DNA of 64,000 bases from Caedibacter sp052030685. GTDB lineage: Bacteria; Pseudomonadota; Gammaproteobacteria; Francisellales; Francisellaceae. The stretch lies in contig NZ_JBQAJM010000004.1 of NCBI RefSeq assembly GCF_052030685.1, positions 1 through 64,000 on the forward strand, read 5' to 3'. The notes beneath the pieces were generated by a model. It searched no databases. It was not told the DNA's origin and saw nothing but the letters and a program-made list of their open reading frames with translations. Below are positions 34,052 through 41,682 of the stretch, one piece after another; the first letter of the stretch is position 1, and the number at the start of each line of letters is the position of its first letter. The translations under genes and the position numbers were made by a program.

Positions 34052-34586
34052 GTTATATCGGCAATTTTTGTTATTTGCATTAAGCCTTTTTATATTCTGT
34101 TGTGGTCATCTTTATGCCAATACTACTTCTTTTTCCAAGGTGGAAAAACAAAATCCGCAATTAGTCGGCCAGATTCTTTATACTTATTGGTTCTGGGATG
34201 TTTATTATGCAGCCCTTTATGCACCAACCAAAGATTTTAGTTGGCGAAGTTCTTTTTTTCTTAAACTTACCTATTTAAGAGATTTTTCAGCTCAGTCAAT
34301 TATTGAAGAAACGATGGATCAGATGGCATCGCAAACACCAAAAAACAACAATGATGATCTTAAAAAGTGGCAAAAGCAGCTACAAAATATCTTCCCAGAT
34401 ATCAAGGAAAACCAGAGTCTGATCGGTTATTTTGATGGCAAACAAAGGACTTTGTTTTTTACAGGACAAGGCAAATATTTAGGTCAGATTGATTCGTTAG
34501 CTTTCTCAAGGTCATTTTTTGCTATCTGGTTGAGTGATCAATCAGAAAACCTCGAATTATCACGCCAATTGCGAGGGCTAGAATGA
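34044..34586 (+). CDS. secreted chalcone-isomerase-like protein
   Basis: Protein of 180 residues with a signal peptide (MLKLYRQFLLFALSLFIFCCGHLYA). The mature part, with LVGQILYTYWFWDVYYAALY and LKLTYLRDFSAQSIIEETM, fits the bacterial chalcone-isomerase-like domain, whose relatives bind fatty acids. It overlaps both neighbours by 4-8 bases, so it belongs to the operon. A periplasmic lipid-handling role is inferred. Confidence 0.65.
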   Translation: MLKLYRQFLLFALSLFIFCCGHLYANTTSFSKVEKQNPQLVGQILYTYWFWDVYYAALYAPTKDFSWRSSFFLKLTYLRDFSAQSIIEETMDQMASQTPKNNNDDLKKWQKQLQNIFPDIKENQSLIGYFDGKQRTLFFTGQGKYLGQIDSLAFSRSFFAIWLSDQSENLELSRQLRGLE

Positions 34587-35866
34587 CTATGAAAATGCAG
34601 AAGTCACTTAATATTAAATACAGCTTGATGGTTTTTCCTGTGGCTTTTGCCGGTATTCCTATTTATATCTTCTTGCCTGATTATTACCATAATTATTTTA
34701 ATCTATCATTAACTGTGTTAAGTATTACTCTTTTTGCATTACGTGTTTTAGATGCGCTGATTGATCCCTTTATTGGTTGGTATTGTGATCGTTTTCCTCG
34801 GTGGCAAAAGAAAAGCTTTATGGTGATTGTTGCTCTTTTTATTCTAGGGTTTTATATGTTATGCAACCCTATGATAGGCAGTCGATTGATCAACCTGTTA
34901 ATTGGTGTTTTGCTGTCAACATTAGCCTACAGCTATTTAACGATATTTATCAATACCGAAGGAGCACTTTGGAAAAAAGGACAAAAAGAAAAAGCAGATA
35001 TTATTAGTCTGCGTGAGCTATTCAATATTCTAGGTGTGTTAGTGGCATCAATTTTGCCTTTTATTTTGATGACTATATTACCAGTGCAAACAAGTTATTT
35101 TGTTTATAGCTTGATTTTTAGTGTCATCATTATTTTTACCAATATTAAGTTCTTACAATGGTATCGTGCTGTCCATAAGCAAGATAATGCGATAAAAAAA
35201 GATAAATCTGAAAAGAGTTACGGTTATAAGTACTATTTTGCGCAGATGAATCAACAGGGAAAATTTTTATTCTTAAGTTATAGTATCAGTGCTCTTGGAT
35301 CTGCCATCCCTGCGGTGATGCTCGCCTTTTATAGTCGCTATGTTTTGCAGATGCCACAATATACAGGGCTTTATCTTTTTTTATATTTTCTTGGCACGAT
35401 TATTGCTATTCCTTTTGTGAGAAAAATGGCATTGCGTTATGGTGAAGTGCGTATTTGGATATATGCCATCATCATTGCCATCATTATTTTTATGTGTGCC
35501 TTTTTTCTAAACCAAGGGGATATATTAGCATTCTCAATCATCAGCTTGACTTCGGGGTTATGTTTTTCTGCTGAGCTCATTCTGCCCAATCTATTACTAG
35601 CACAATGGATCGATACCAAAGAAAGAAATCCGTTAGGCAATGGTTATTATGCATTGTTATCATTTATTGGTAAATTTAGTTTCGCCTTGGCAACGATTGT
35701 GACTTTGCCGTGGCTTGATGTTCAGATAACTGTCAATACGGTTGATTTATCAAACGTTATTTTGATCAAGGTGTTGTACTGTTTACTGCCCTGTTTAATC
35801 AAAGCGGCAGCATTAATCAGTTTGTTTATCTGGCAAGCCCGACGACAAGAAGGAGATGTTAAGTGA
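34583..35866 (+). CDS. MFS transporter of the GPH/MFS_2 type
   Basis: Protein of 427 residues with about twelve hydrophobic helices. LRVLDALIDPFIGWYCDRF (about 47-66) is the sodium:galactoside-symporter-like loop motif. Homologues sit in the same position in CFA/DUF1365 operons, so transport or flipping of a lipid-related compound is plausible, but the substrate is unknown. It overlaps the preceding gene by four bases and the lipoprotein gene by four. Confidence 0.75.
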   Translation: MTMKMQKSLNIKYSLMVFPVAFAGIPIYIFLPDYYHNYFNLSLTVLSITLFALRVLDALIDPFIGWYCDRFPRWQKKSFMVIVALFILGFYMLCNPMIGSRLINLLIGVLLSTLAYSYLTIFINTEGALWKKGQKEKADIISLRELFNILGVLVASILPFILMTILPVQTSYFVYSLIFSVIIIFTNIKFLQWYRAVHKQDNAIKKDKSEKSYGYKYYFAQMNQQGKFLFLSYSISALGSAIPAVMLAFYSRYVLQMPQYTGLYLFLYFLGTIIAIPFVRKMALRYGEVRIWIYAIIIAIIIFMCAFFLNQGDILAFSIISLTSGLCFSAELILPNLLLAQWIDTKERNPLGNGYYALLSFIGKFSFALATIVTLPWLDVQITVNTVDLSNVILIKVLYCLLPCLIKAAALISLFIWQARRQEGDVK

Positions 35867-36450
35867 ATGCGTTATGTCGATTATTACAACTAATCATACT
35901 AGGAGTGTATTTTATGGCAATAAGTTTATTATCAGGCTGCTCTAGCGGCATTGAGTATTATAAAAATGAGAATCCCAAGCTTGATTTACAGACCTATCTT
36001 GACGGGAGAATAGAGGGTTCTGGTATTATTGAGGACTGGAAAGGTAATGTGGTCAAGAAATTTGATTTTATTGCTGATGCCAGTTGGAAAGATGGTGTAT
36101 GTACGCTAGATGAACATATGATCTATTATGATGGCAGTAAAGACCATCGTATTTGGACCATTAAGAAAATCAATGACCATTATTATGAAGGACAAACAAA
36201 GGATGTGATTGGTATTGCTAAAATCCATGTTCAAGGTAATGCAATGAACTGGCAATATACGATGGATGTCAAAGTTGGCAATAGCACCTACCGACTTAAA
36301 TTTGATGATTGGATGTTTCTAATGCACAATGATGTTTTGATCAATAAAAACTACTTCAAAAAATTTGGCTTACCCGTTGGCTCATTGACTTTATTCATGC
36401 ATAAAAAAGGACTGCCCAAAGATGAAAAGAACCAATCCGTATCACCATAA
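35863..36450 (+). CDS. DUF3833 lipoprotein
   Basis: Protein of 195 residues starting at GTG 35863 (GTGA overlap with the MFS gene). Hydrophobic signal and lipobox LLSGC (Cys near residue 26) mark it as a lipoprotein. IEYYKNENPKLDLQTYLDGR followed by IEGSGIIEDW is the DUF3833 opening. The beta-rich mature domain may bind a lipid-like ligand, which is inference. DUF3833 genes recur in this operon type. Confidence 0.85.
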   Translation: MNALCRLLQLIILGVYFMAISLLSGCSSGIEYYKNENPKLDLQTYLDGRIEGSGIIEDWKGNVVKKFDFIADASWKDGVCTLDEHMIYYDGSKDHRIWTIKKINDHYYEGQTKDVIGIAKIHVQGNAMNWQYTMDVKVGNSTYRLKFDDWMFLMHNDVLINKNYFKKFGLPVGSLTLFMHKKGLPKDEKNQSVSP

Positions 36451-37180
36451 AACGATTTGGATTATTGGTGCCAGTGACGGTATTGGTAAGGCCGTGACTC
36501 GGTTGCTTGATAAACAAGAGACAAAGCTAATCATCTCGTCAAGAAATCAAGACAAACTTCAGACGCTATCTCGCGAACTTAGCAGTGAAGTTCATATCGA
36601 AGCTTTTGATGTGGGAGATTATTTAAATTTTAATAAAAGTATACAAATAGTGCTAAACAAGCATAAACCAGATTATATTCTATATTTCCCAGGGTATTAT
36701 GAGCCTGCCAAAATAGGAAATATCTCAAATGAACTGGTGGATAGGACAATTACTATTAATCTAAAATCTGTTTTTGTATTGATTGAGGGTGTTTTTGACT
36801 ATTTAAAGCAAAATCCAGCATGTGTGTTAGCGGTTACCGCAAGTGTTGCTGGATATGTGGGACTGCCATATTCTCAGCCTTATGCTGCAACAAAGGCCGC
36901 GGTAATCAATTTAGTTCAAAGCTTTAAAGCTGAGCATAAAAATTTTAATATCAAGTTGATTAACCCAGGCTTTGTCAAAACAAAGTTAACTGATAAAAAC
37001 AACTTTAAAATGCCTAACTTAATGGAACCTAATGATGCAGCAAACGCTATTTTAAAGGGTCTAAGAACAAGTCGATTTGAAATACATTTTCCAAAGCGCT
37101 TTACGCGAATGCTCAAGTTGATAGCAAGCTTACCCTATAAATGTTATTTTAAAGTGCTTGCAATGATGCGTTTAGGCTAG
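36422..37180 (+). CDS. short-chain dehydrogenase/reductase
   Basis: Protein of 252 residues. WIIGASDGIGKAVTRLLD is the NAD(P) glycine motif, VTASVAGYVG the serine motif and YAATKAAVINL the Tyr-X3-Lys motif. It is the last gene of the regulator operon, overlapping the lipoprotein gene by 29 bases. Its substrate is unknown; a step in fatty-acid modification is possible. Confidence 0.82.
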   Translation: MKRTNPYHHKTIWIIGASDGIGKAVTRLLDKQETKLIISSRNQDKLQTLSRELSSEVHIEAFDVGDYLNFNKSIQIVLNKHKPDYILYFPGYYEPAKIGNISNELVDRTITINLKSVFVLIEGVFDYLKQNPACVLAVTASVAGYVGLPYSQPYAATKAAVINLVQSFKAEHKNFNIKLINPGFVKTKLTDKNNFKMPNLMEPNDAANAILKGLRTSRFEIHFPKRFTRMLKLIASLPYKCYFKVLAMMRLG

Positions 37181-37267
37181 CACACTCATGATTTTATGGT
37201 CATAGCCATCAAATAATACCAAATAAAACTTTCGCTTTTTCTCACTAAAAACGATAGAATCCGATCT

Positions 37268-37434
37268 TATACCGCGCGTAAATTATTTTGCGGTGTTCGG
37301 TGTCAAAGAAGTTTTTGATGCCTTTGAGCGATTGAATTGTAGGTAATAGCTTGGACTATTGGCAAAATTCAATCGCTCAAAGGCGCGAGAAATTCAACGA
37401 CAGAAATGCTGTAAAATGGTTTATGGGCGGTATA
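37268..37434 (+). repeat. 167-bp palindromic MITE-like element, family 1 copy B
   Basis: Ends are TATACCGC and GCGGTATA. A perfect 19-bp stem lies at 37320-37338 (GCCTTTGAGCGATTGAATT) and 37366-37384. It has the same length as copy A and aligns to its complement without gaps. Stem differences between copies are paired (T-A to C-G at two sites), so base pairing is conserved while sequence drifts. It ends 10 bases before the riboswitch. Confidence 0.8.
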
Positions 37435-37443
37435 CACATCACT

Positions 37444-37640
37444 AATGGTTTGTGTGAATTTACACAACGCAAGAGGGAATCTGGTGTAACTCCAGAGCTG
37501 GCCCGCAGCGGTAATTGGAAACGAACGATACACATTGATTCTTACTTTCTGGGAGTCATTGAAATGCACTGATTGAAACAATTGGGAAGCGGTATCTAGT
37601 AGGAGTGTAGACGCGTCCATAAGCCCGAATATCTGCCATT
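37444..37640 (+). ncRNA. cobalamin (AdoCbl) riboswitch
   Basis: Conserved blocks occur in the right order: AGAGGGAA (37472-37479), GGTGTAACTCC (37483-37493), GCCCGCAGCGGTAA (37500-37514), GGGAAGCGG followed by TAGGAGTG, then the B12 box AGCCCGAATATCTGCC (37622-37637). AATGG (37444) and CCATT (37636-37640) close the P1 stem. B12 riboswitches normally repress the downstream gene when adenosylcobalamin is plentiful. The downstream operon is nrdA-nrdB, a control known from Streptomyces, where a B12-dependent class II enzyme substitutes. Confidence 0.92.
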
Positions 37641-37734
37641 GGTTAATAAATTTATATGTTAAAAAAGCTTTCGTGGAACAAAGCGCACATATGGTAGAGA
37701 TACTTGATATTGGTTAATAAACAACAAACCAATA
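37638..37734 (+). promoter_or_regulatory. possible expression platform of the B12 riboswitch
   Basis: ATTGGTTAATAAA occurs twice, at 37638-37650 (overlapping the 3' strand of P1) and at 37709-37721. AACCAAT at 37727-37733 can pair with either copy. The nearer pairing makes a perfect 8-bp hairpin, 37708-37715 with 37727-37734. A further small hairpin GCTTT-N8-AAAGC lies between. Mutually exclusive pairing is a usual riboswitch output. No strong T-run follows, so control of translation or an imperfect terminator are both open. Confidence 0.4.
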
Positions 37735-37810
37735 GCGATACATTTCTTGCTAACTTATGTCCTTCTTCCCGATTGCTTAGTTTAAATTAATCGCGGATAG
37801 AGGATAAAAA

Positions 37811-40099
37811 ATGAATGTAAATGTCACCAAACGCTCAGGACGTTTAGAACCTGTTAATCTGGATAAAATTCATCGTGTGATCACATGGGCTGCTGAAGGC
37901 TTAGAGAATGTCTCGGTTTCCCAAGTTGAGTTGCAATCACATATTCAGTTGTATGAGGGCATGAAAACAGCTGATATTCAAGCGATTATTATCAAAACCG
38001 CTGCTGATTTAATCTCTGAAGAGACGCCTGATTATCAATACATGGCAGCACGCTTAGCGATTTTTCACTTGCGCAAATTAGCTTATGGCGAATTTGAACC
38101 ACCACATTTATACAATCATGTGCAAATGCTCGTCCAAGCAAAAAAATATGATGCGCATTTGCTTAATGACTACTCAAAGGCTGAATTTGAGCAAATGAAT
38201 ACGCATATCGATCATTGGCGTGATATGAACTTCACCTATGCTGCGGTGAATCAAATGCAAGGCAAGTATCTGGTGCAAAATCGCGTCACTGGCAAGATCT
38301 ACGAGACGCCACAAATGCTTTACATGCTTGTCAGTGCTTGTTTATTTTCACAACATGACAAGCAGACACGCATGCAATATGTACTTGATTTTTATGATGC
38401 GATTAGTCAATTTAAGTTGTCTTTACCCACCCCAATTATGGCAGGGGTACGCACACCAACACGCCAATTTAGCTCATGTGTGTTGATTGATACTGATGAT
38501 AGTTTAGATTCAATCAATGCTTCCGCATCCGCGATTGTCAAATATGTCTCACAACGCGCTGGCATTGGCATTAATGCCGGCAAAATTCGTGCATTAGGTA
38601 GCGAGATTCGCCAAGGCGAAGCGCTACACACTGGCTGCATCCCATTTTATAAATATTTCCAAACCGCAGTGAAATCATGTTCACAAGGGGGTGTGCGTGG
38701 TGGAGCGGCTACTTTGTTTTACCCAATGTGGCACTTAGAGGTTGAGTCTCTCTTGGTGCTTAAAAATAACCGTGGTGTCGAGGATAACCGCATCCGCCAC
38801 TTAGACTATGGTGTGCAGATCAACCGTTTGATGTATCAACGATTGATTGAGCAAAAAGACATAACACTGTTTAGTCCAAGTGATGTACCGGGTTTATATG
38901 ATGCTTTTTTTGCTGATCAAAATGAGTTTGAGAAGCTTTATATCATTGCAGAAAACACGCCAAAAATCCGCAAAAAAACACTTAAAGCAAGTGAGCTTTT
39001 CGCGCTTTTAATGCAGGAACGCGCACAAACCGGACGTATTTATATTCAAAACGTTGATCATTGTAATACGCATTCAGCATTTAATGCACAGCTTGCTCCA
39101 ATTAAACAATCTAATCTATGCATGGAGATCACTCTCCCTACCAAGCCTTTAGCACATATTTTTGATGACAAAGGTGAAATTGCACTGTGCACTTTATCCG
39201 CATTCAATTTAGGAGCACTTGATTCGCTTAATGAACTTGAGTATTTATCGACTTTAATTGTTAGCGCTTTAGATCATCTATTGGATTATCAAAACTATCC
39301 GTTAACATCAGCAGAGATTCCCGCAAAAGCGCGTCGTAGTTTAGGTGTAGGTGTTATTAACTTCGCCTATTACTTGGCTAAAAACCATGTTAAATACAGC
39401 GATGGCAGTGCCAATAAATTAACACATCAAACTTTTGAAGCTATTCAATATTATCTGCTTAAAGCGTCTAACCAGTTGGCACAAGAGAAAGGTGCTTGTA
39501 AATACTTCAATGAAACAAGCTACGCCCAAGGCTTATTACCGATTGATCACTACAAAAAAAGCATCGATGAATTTGCTGACTTTTCACTGCAATATGATTG
39601 GGAAGCCTTACGTCAAAGCATTCAAAAGCATGGTTTACGCAACTCGACCTTAAGTGCAATCATGCCATCAGAAACCTCGTCGCAAATATCCAATGCCACC
39701 AATGGTATTGAGCCACCAAGAGGGCTTGTTTCGATCAAACAAAGTAAAGATGGTGTATTAAAGCAAGTTGTCCCTGAAATTCAACGCTTAAAATCTCACT
39801 ATGAACTATTATGGCAAATGCCGAATAATATTGGTTATCTGCAACTATGTGCGATCATTCAGAAGTTTATCGATCAATCAATTTCAGCCAACACCAACTA
39901 TGATCCACTTAAATTTAATGATCATAAAGTGCCAATGCATACATTGATGTCTGATTTATTAATCGCTTACAAATATGGCTTAAAAACACTTTATTATCAC
40001 AATACACGTGATCACGCTAAGGAAAGCAAAGCAGCAACTAATCATGCTGTGGAAATAGCCGATATCGATGACTGTGAATCAGGCGCTTGTAAAATATAA
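37811..40099 (+). CDS. nrdA: class Ia ribonucleotide reductase, large subunit
   Basis: Protein of 762 residues that reduces ribonucleoside diphosphates. An N-terminal ATP-cone (KRSGRLEPVNLDKIHRVI, to about residue 90) gives allosteric activity control. FSSCVLIDTDDS holds an active-site Cys, SNLCMEITLPT the thiyl-radical region, and a C-terminal CESGACKI the shuttle Cys pair served by thioredoxin or glutaredoxin. AGAGGATAAAAA precedes the ATG. It is first of three genes under the B12 riboswitch. Confidence 0.95.
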   Translation: MNVNVTKRSGRLEPVNLDKIHRVITWAAEGLENVSVSQVELQSHIQLYEGMKTADIQAIIIKTAADLISEETPDYQYMAARLAIFHLRKLAYGEFEPPHLYNHVQMLVQAKKYDAHLLNDYSKAEFEQMNTHIDHWRDMNFTYAAVNQMQGKYLVQNRVTGKIYETPQMLYMLVSACLFSQHDKQTRMQYVLDFYDAISQFKLSLPTPIMAGVRTPTRQFSSCVLIDTDDSLDSINASASAIVKYVSQRAGIGINAGKIRALGSEIRQGEALHTGCIPFYKYFQTAVKSCSQGGVRGGAATLFYPMWHLEVESLLVLKNNRGVEDNRIRHLDYGVQINRLMYQRLIEQKDITLFSPSDVPGLYDAFFADQNEFEKLYIIAENTPKIRKKTLKASELFALLMQERAQTGRIYIQNVDHCNTHSAFNAQLAPIKQSNLCMEITLPTKPLAHIFDDKGEIALCTLSAFNLGALDSLNELEYLSTLIVSALDHLLDYQNYPLTSAEIPAKARRSLGVGVINFAYYLAKNHVKYSDGSANKLTHQTFEAIQYYLLKASNQLAQEKGACKYFNETSYAQGLLPIDHYKKSIDEFADFSLQYDWEALRQSIQKHGLRNSTLSAIMPSETSSQISNATNGIEPPRGLVSIKQSKDGVLKQVVPEIQRLKSHYELLWQMPNNIGYLQLCAIIQKFIDQSISANTNYDPLKFNDHKVPMHTLMSDLLIAYKYGLKTLYYHNTRDHAKESKAATNHAVEIADIDDCESGACKI

Positions 40100-40124
40100 T
40101 GCTTAACAAGGATAACAAACTAAT

Positions 40125-41276
40125 ATGACACAGATTTACCATTATTCGACCTTTCAAACAGCCTCAAACAATCAACTACATGAACCGATGTTTTTTGGTA
40201 CATCGGTCAATGTCTCACGCTTTGATCAGCAAAAGCATCCGATTTTTGAACGCTTAATTGAAAAACAGCTGTCTTTTTTCTGGCGTCCTGAAGAGGTTGA
40301 TTTAAGTCGCGATCGCGTTGACTTTCAAAAGTTCAACGCCATTGAGAAACATATTTTCTTATCTAACCTACAGTATCAAACCTTGCTAGATTCAGTACAA
40401 GGACGTAGTCCAAATATTGCCTTTTTGCCATTAGTGTCGTTACCTGAGCTTGAAACATGGATTGAAACCTGGAGCTTTTTTGAAACCATTCATAGCCGCT
40501 CTTATACACATATGGTGCGCTCACTGATGGATGATCCAAGCCCTGTATTTAATGGAATTGTTGATAACCCTGAGATCAGAAAGCGCGCACAAAACATTAC
40601 TCATTATTACGATCAACTAATTCTGCAAACACAACTGTTACAAACACAAGGCACTGGCAGCTATAACATTGATGGTCAAACGATTGAAGTAAGTCAACAC
40701 AGCATTAAAAAAGCACTTTACTTGGCTCTGCATGCTGTTAACGCTCTTGAGGCTATCCGCTTTTATGTCAGTTTTGCCTGCACATTTGCCTTTTCTGAGC
40801 AGAAGAAGCTTGAAGGATGTGGCAAAATTATGAAACTGATTGCGCGCGATGAATCCGTGCATTTAACGAGCACACAACACATGATCAACATCATTCTTTC
40901 GGGCAAAGATGGCGATCTGGAGTTAACCGAGATTGCACATAGTCTGCATGATCAAGCTCAAGCCATTTTTAAGGAAGCCATCGAGCAGGAAAAAGCTTGG
41001 GCAAAGTATCTATTCTCACAAGGCTCTATCTTGGGATTAAATGAACAGATTCTTTGCCAATATATTGATTATTTAGCCAAAGAGCGTATGCAAGCCGTCG
41101 GACTAAATACCGATGATATTGCCTCCCCCAAAGGCAATCCAATACCGTGGATTAATCATTATCTTAACTCTGATAACGTCCAAGTCGCCCCCCAAGAAAC
41201 GGAGATTAGCTCGTACCTTGTCGGACAAATCGATAGTAACGTTGCCGATAATGCCTTTAGTGACTTTGAACTATAA
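40125..41276 (+). CDS. nrdB: class Ia ribonucleotide reductase, small subunit
   Basis: Diiron-tyrosyl radical protein of 383 residues. Asp89, Glu120 and His123 are metal ligands, and Tyr127 in IHSRSYTHM is the radical tyrosine, offset by five from E. coli NrdB. Glu and His of the second helix pair are in ARDESVHLT. It lies 25 bases after nrdA and 2 bases before the ferredoxin gene. The enzyme needs oxygen for radical generation. Confidence 0.95.
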   Translation: MTQIYHYSTFQTASNNQLHEPMFFGTSVNVSRFDQQKHPIFERLIEKQLSFFWRPEEVDLSRDRVDFQKFNAIEKHIFLSNLQYQTLLDSVQGRSPNIAFLPLVSLPELETWIETWSFFETIHSRSYTHMVRSLMDDPSPVFNGIVDNPEIRKRAQNITHYYDQLILQTQLLQTQGTGSYNIDGQTIEVSQHSIKKALYLALHAVNALEAIRFYVSFACTFAFSEQKKLEGCGKIMKLIARDESVHLTSTQHMINIILSGKDGDLELTEIAHSLHDQAQAIFKEAIEQEKAWAKYLFSQGSILGLNEQILCQYIDYLAKERMQAVGLNTDDIASPKGNPIPWINHYLNSDNVQVAPQETEISSYLVGQIDSNVADNAFSDFEL

Positions 41277-41278
41277 CA

Positions 41279-41539
41279 ATGATTCAGATCAAACTTAATC
41301 ATAAGATTATAACGATTAACAATAATGAATTAACGATACTCGAATGGCTTGAGCAACAGGGCATTGCTGCTAACTTTCAATGTCGTAACGGTGTTTGTGG
41401 TACCTGTCGCTGTCAACTGATCTTAGGAGATATTCAATATACCAAAGAGCCACTTGCTTTTGTTAAAGAAGATGAAGTACTCATTTGTATTGCAAAAGGG
41501 ATAAACCACATGGCAGAGGGATTAAACGCCGCAAAATGA
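41279..41539 (+). CDS. [2Fe-2S] ferredoxin, YfaE-like
   Basis: Protein of 86 residues with plant-type cluster ligands CRNGVCGTCRCQL and a later EVLICIAKG. Position after nrdB and size match YfaE, which supplies electrons to assemble and repair the NrdB diiron-tyrosyl cofactor. The final codons (LNAAK, stop) coincide with a stretch that matches the end of the family 1 palindromic element, so the C-terminus may derive from a repeat. Confidence 0.9.
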   Translation: MIQIKLNHKIITINNNELTILEWLEQQGIAANFQCRNGVCGTCRCQLILGDIQYTKEPLAFVKEDEVLICIAKGINHMAEGLNAAK

Positions 41540-41553
41540 TTACAATCGGTATA
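41521..41553 (+). repeat. solo end of family 1 element
   Basis: ATTAAACGCCGCAAAATGAT plus the following 13 bases to GGTATA match the right end of copy A (13441-13474) at about 30 of 34 positions with one gap. The match spans the stop of the ferredoxin gene. No other part of the element is present. Confidence 0.5.
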
Positions 41554-41566
41554 GTAATAATTCAAA

Positions 41567-41660
41567 AATAAGTTGAGCTTCAATTACTCCCCTCACCCGC
41601 GCAGCTTAAGCTGCACCAGCAATCCCGCAAGGGGAGAGGTACTAGCTGACGCAACTTATT
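41567..41660. repeat. intergenic inverted repeat, possible bidirectional terminator
   Basis: AATAAGTTG at 41567-41575 is complementary to CAACTTATT at 41652-41660. Within lies CTCCCCTCAC and GGGGAGAGG, also complementary, and a short AGCTTAAGCT palindrome. It sits between the convergent ferredoxin and permease genes. The CTCCCCTC-type wording resembles the tail of lpxK and may be another small repeat family. Confidence 0.45.
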
Positions 41661-41682
41661 CTTGGTTTCTTACATAGCGCTA

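Larger units (their letters stand above)
37181..37810. other. 630-base gap with palindromic element and B12 riboswitch
   Basis: In order: about 87 bases without recognised features, family 1 element copy B (37268-37434), the cobalamin riboswitch (37444-37640), and a leader with alternative pairings to the nrdA ribosome-binding site AGAGGA just before 37811. No convincing promoter was found upstream of the riboswitch. Confidence 0.7.

Noticed and set aside
37351..37572. Frames on both strands across the palindromic element and riboswitch
   Set aside because: They overlap structured RNA blocks of the cobalamin riboswitch and show no protein features.
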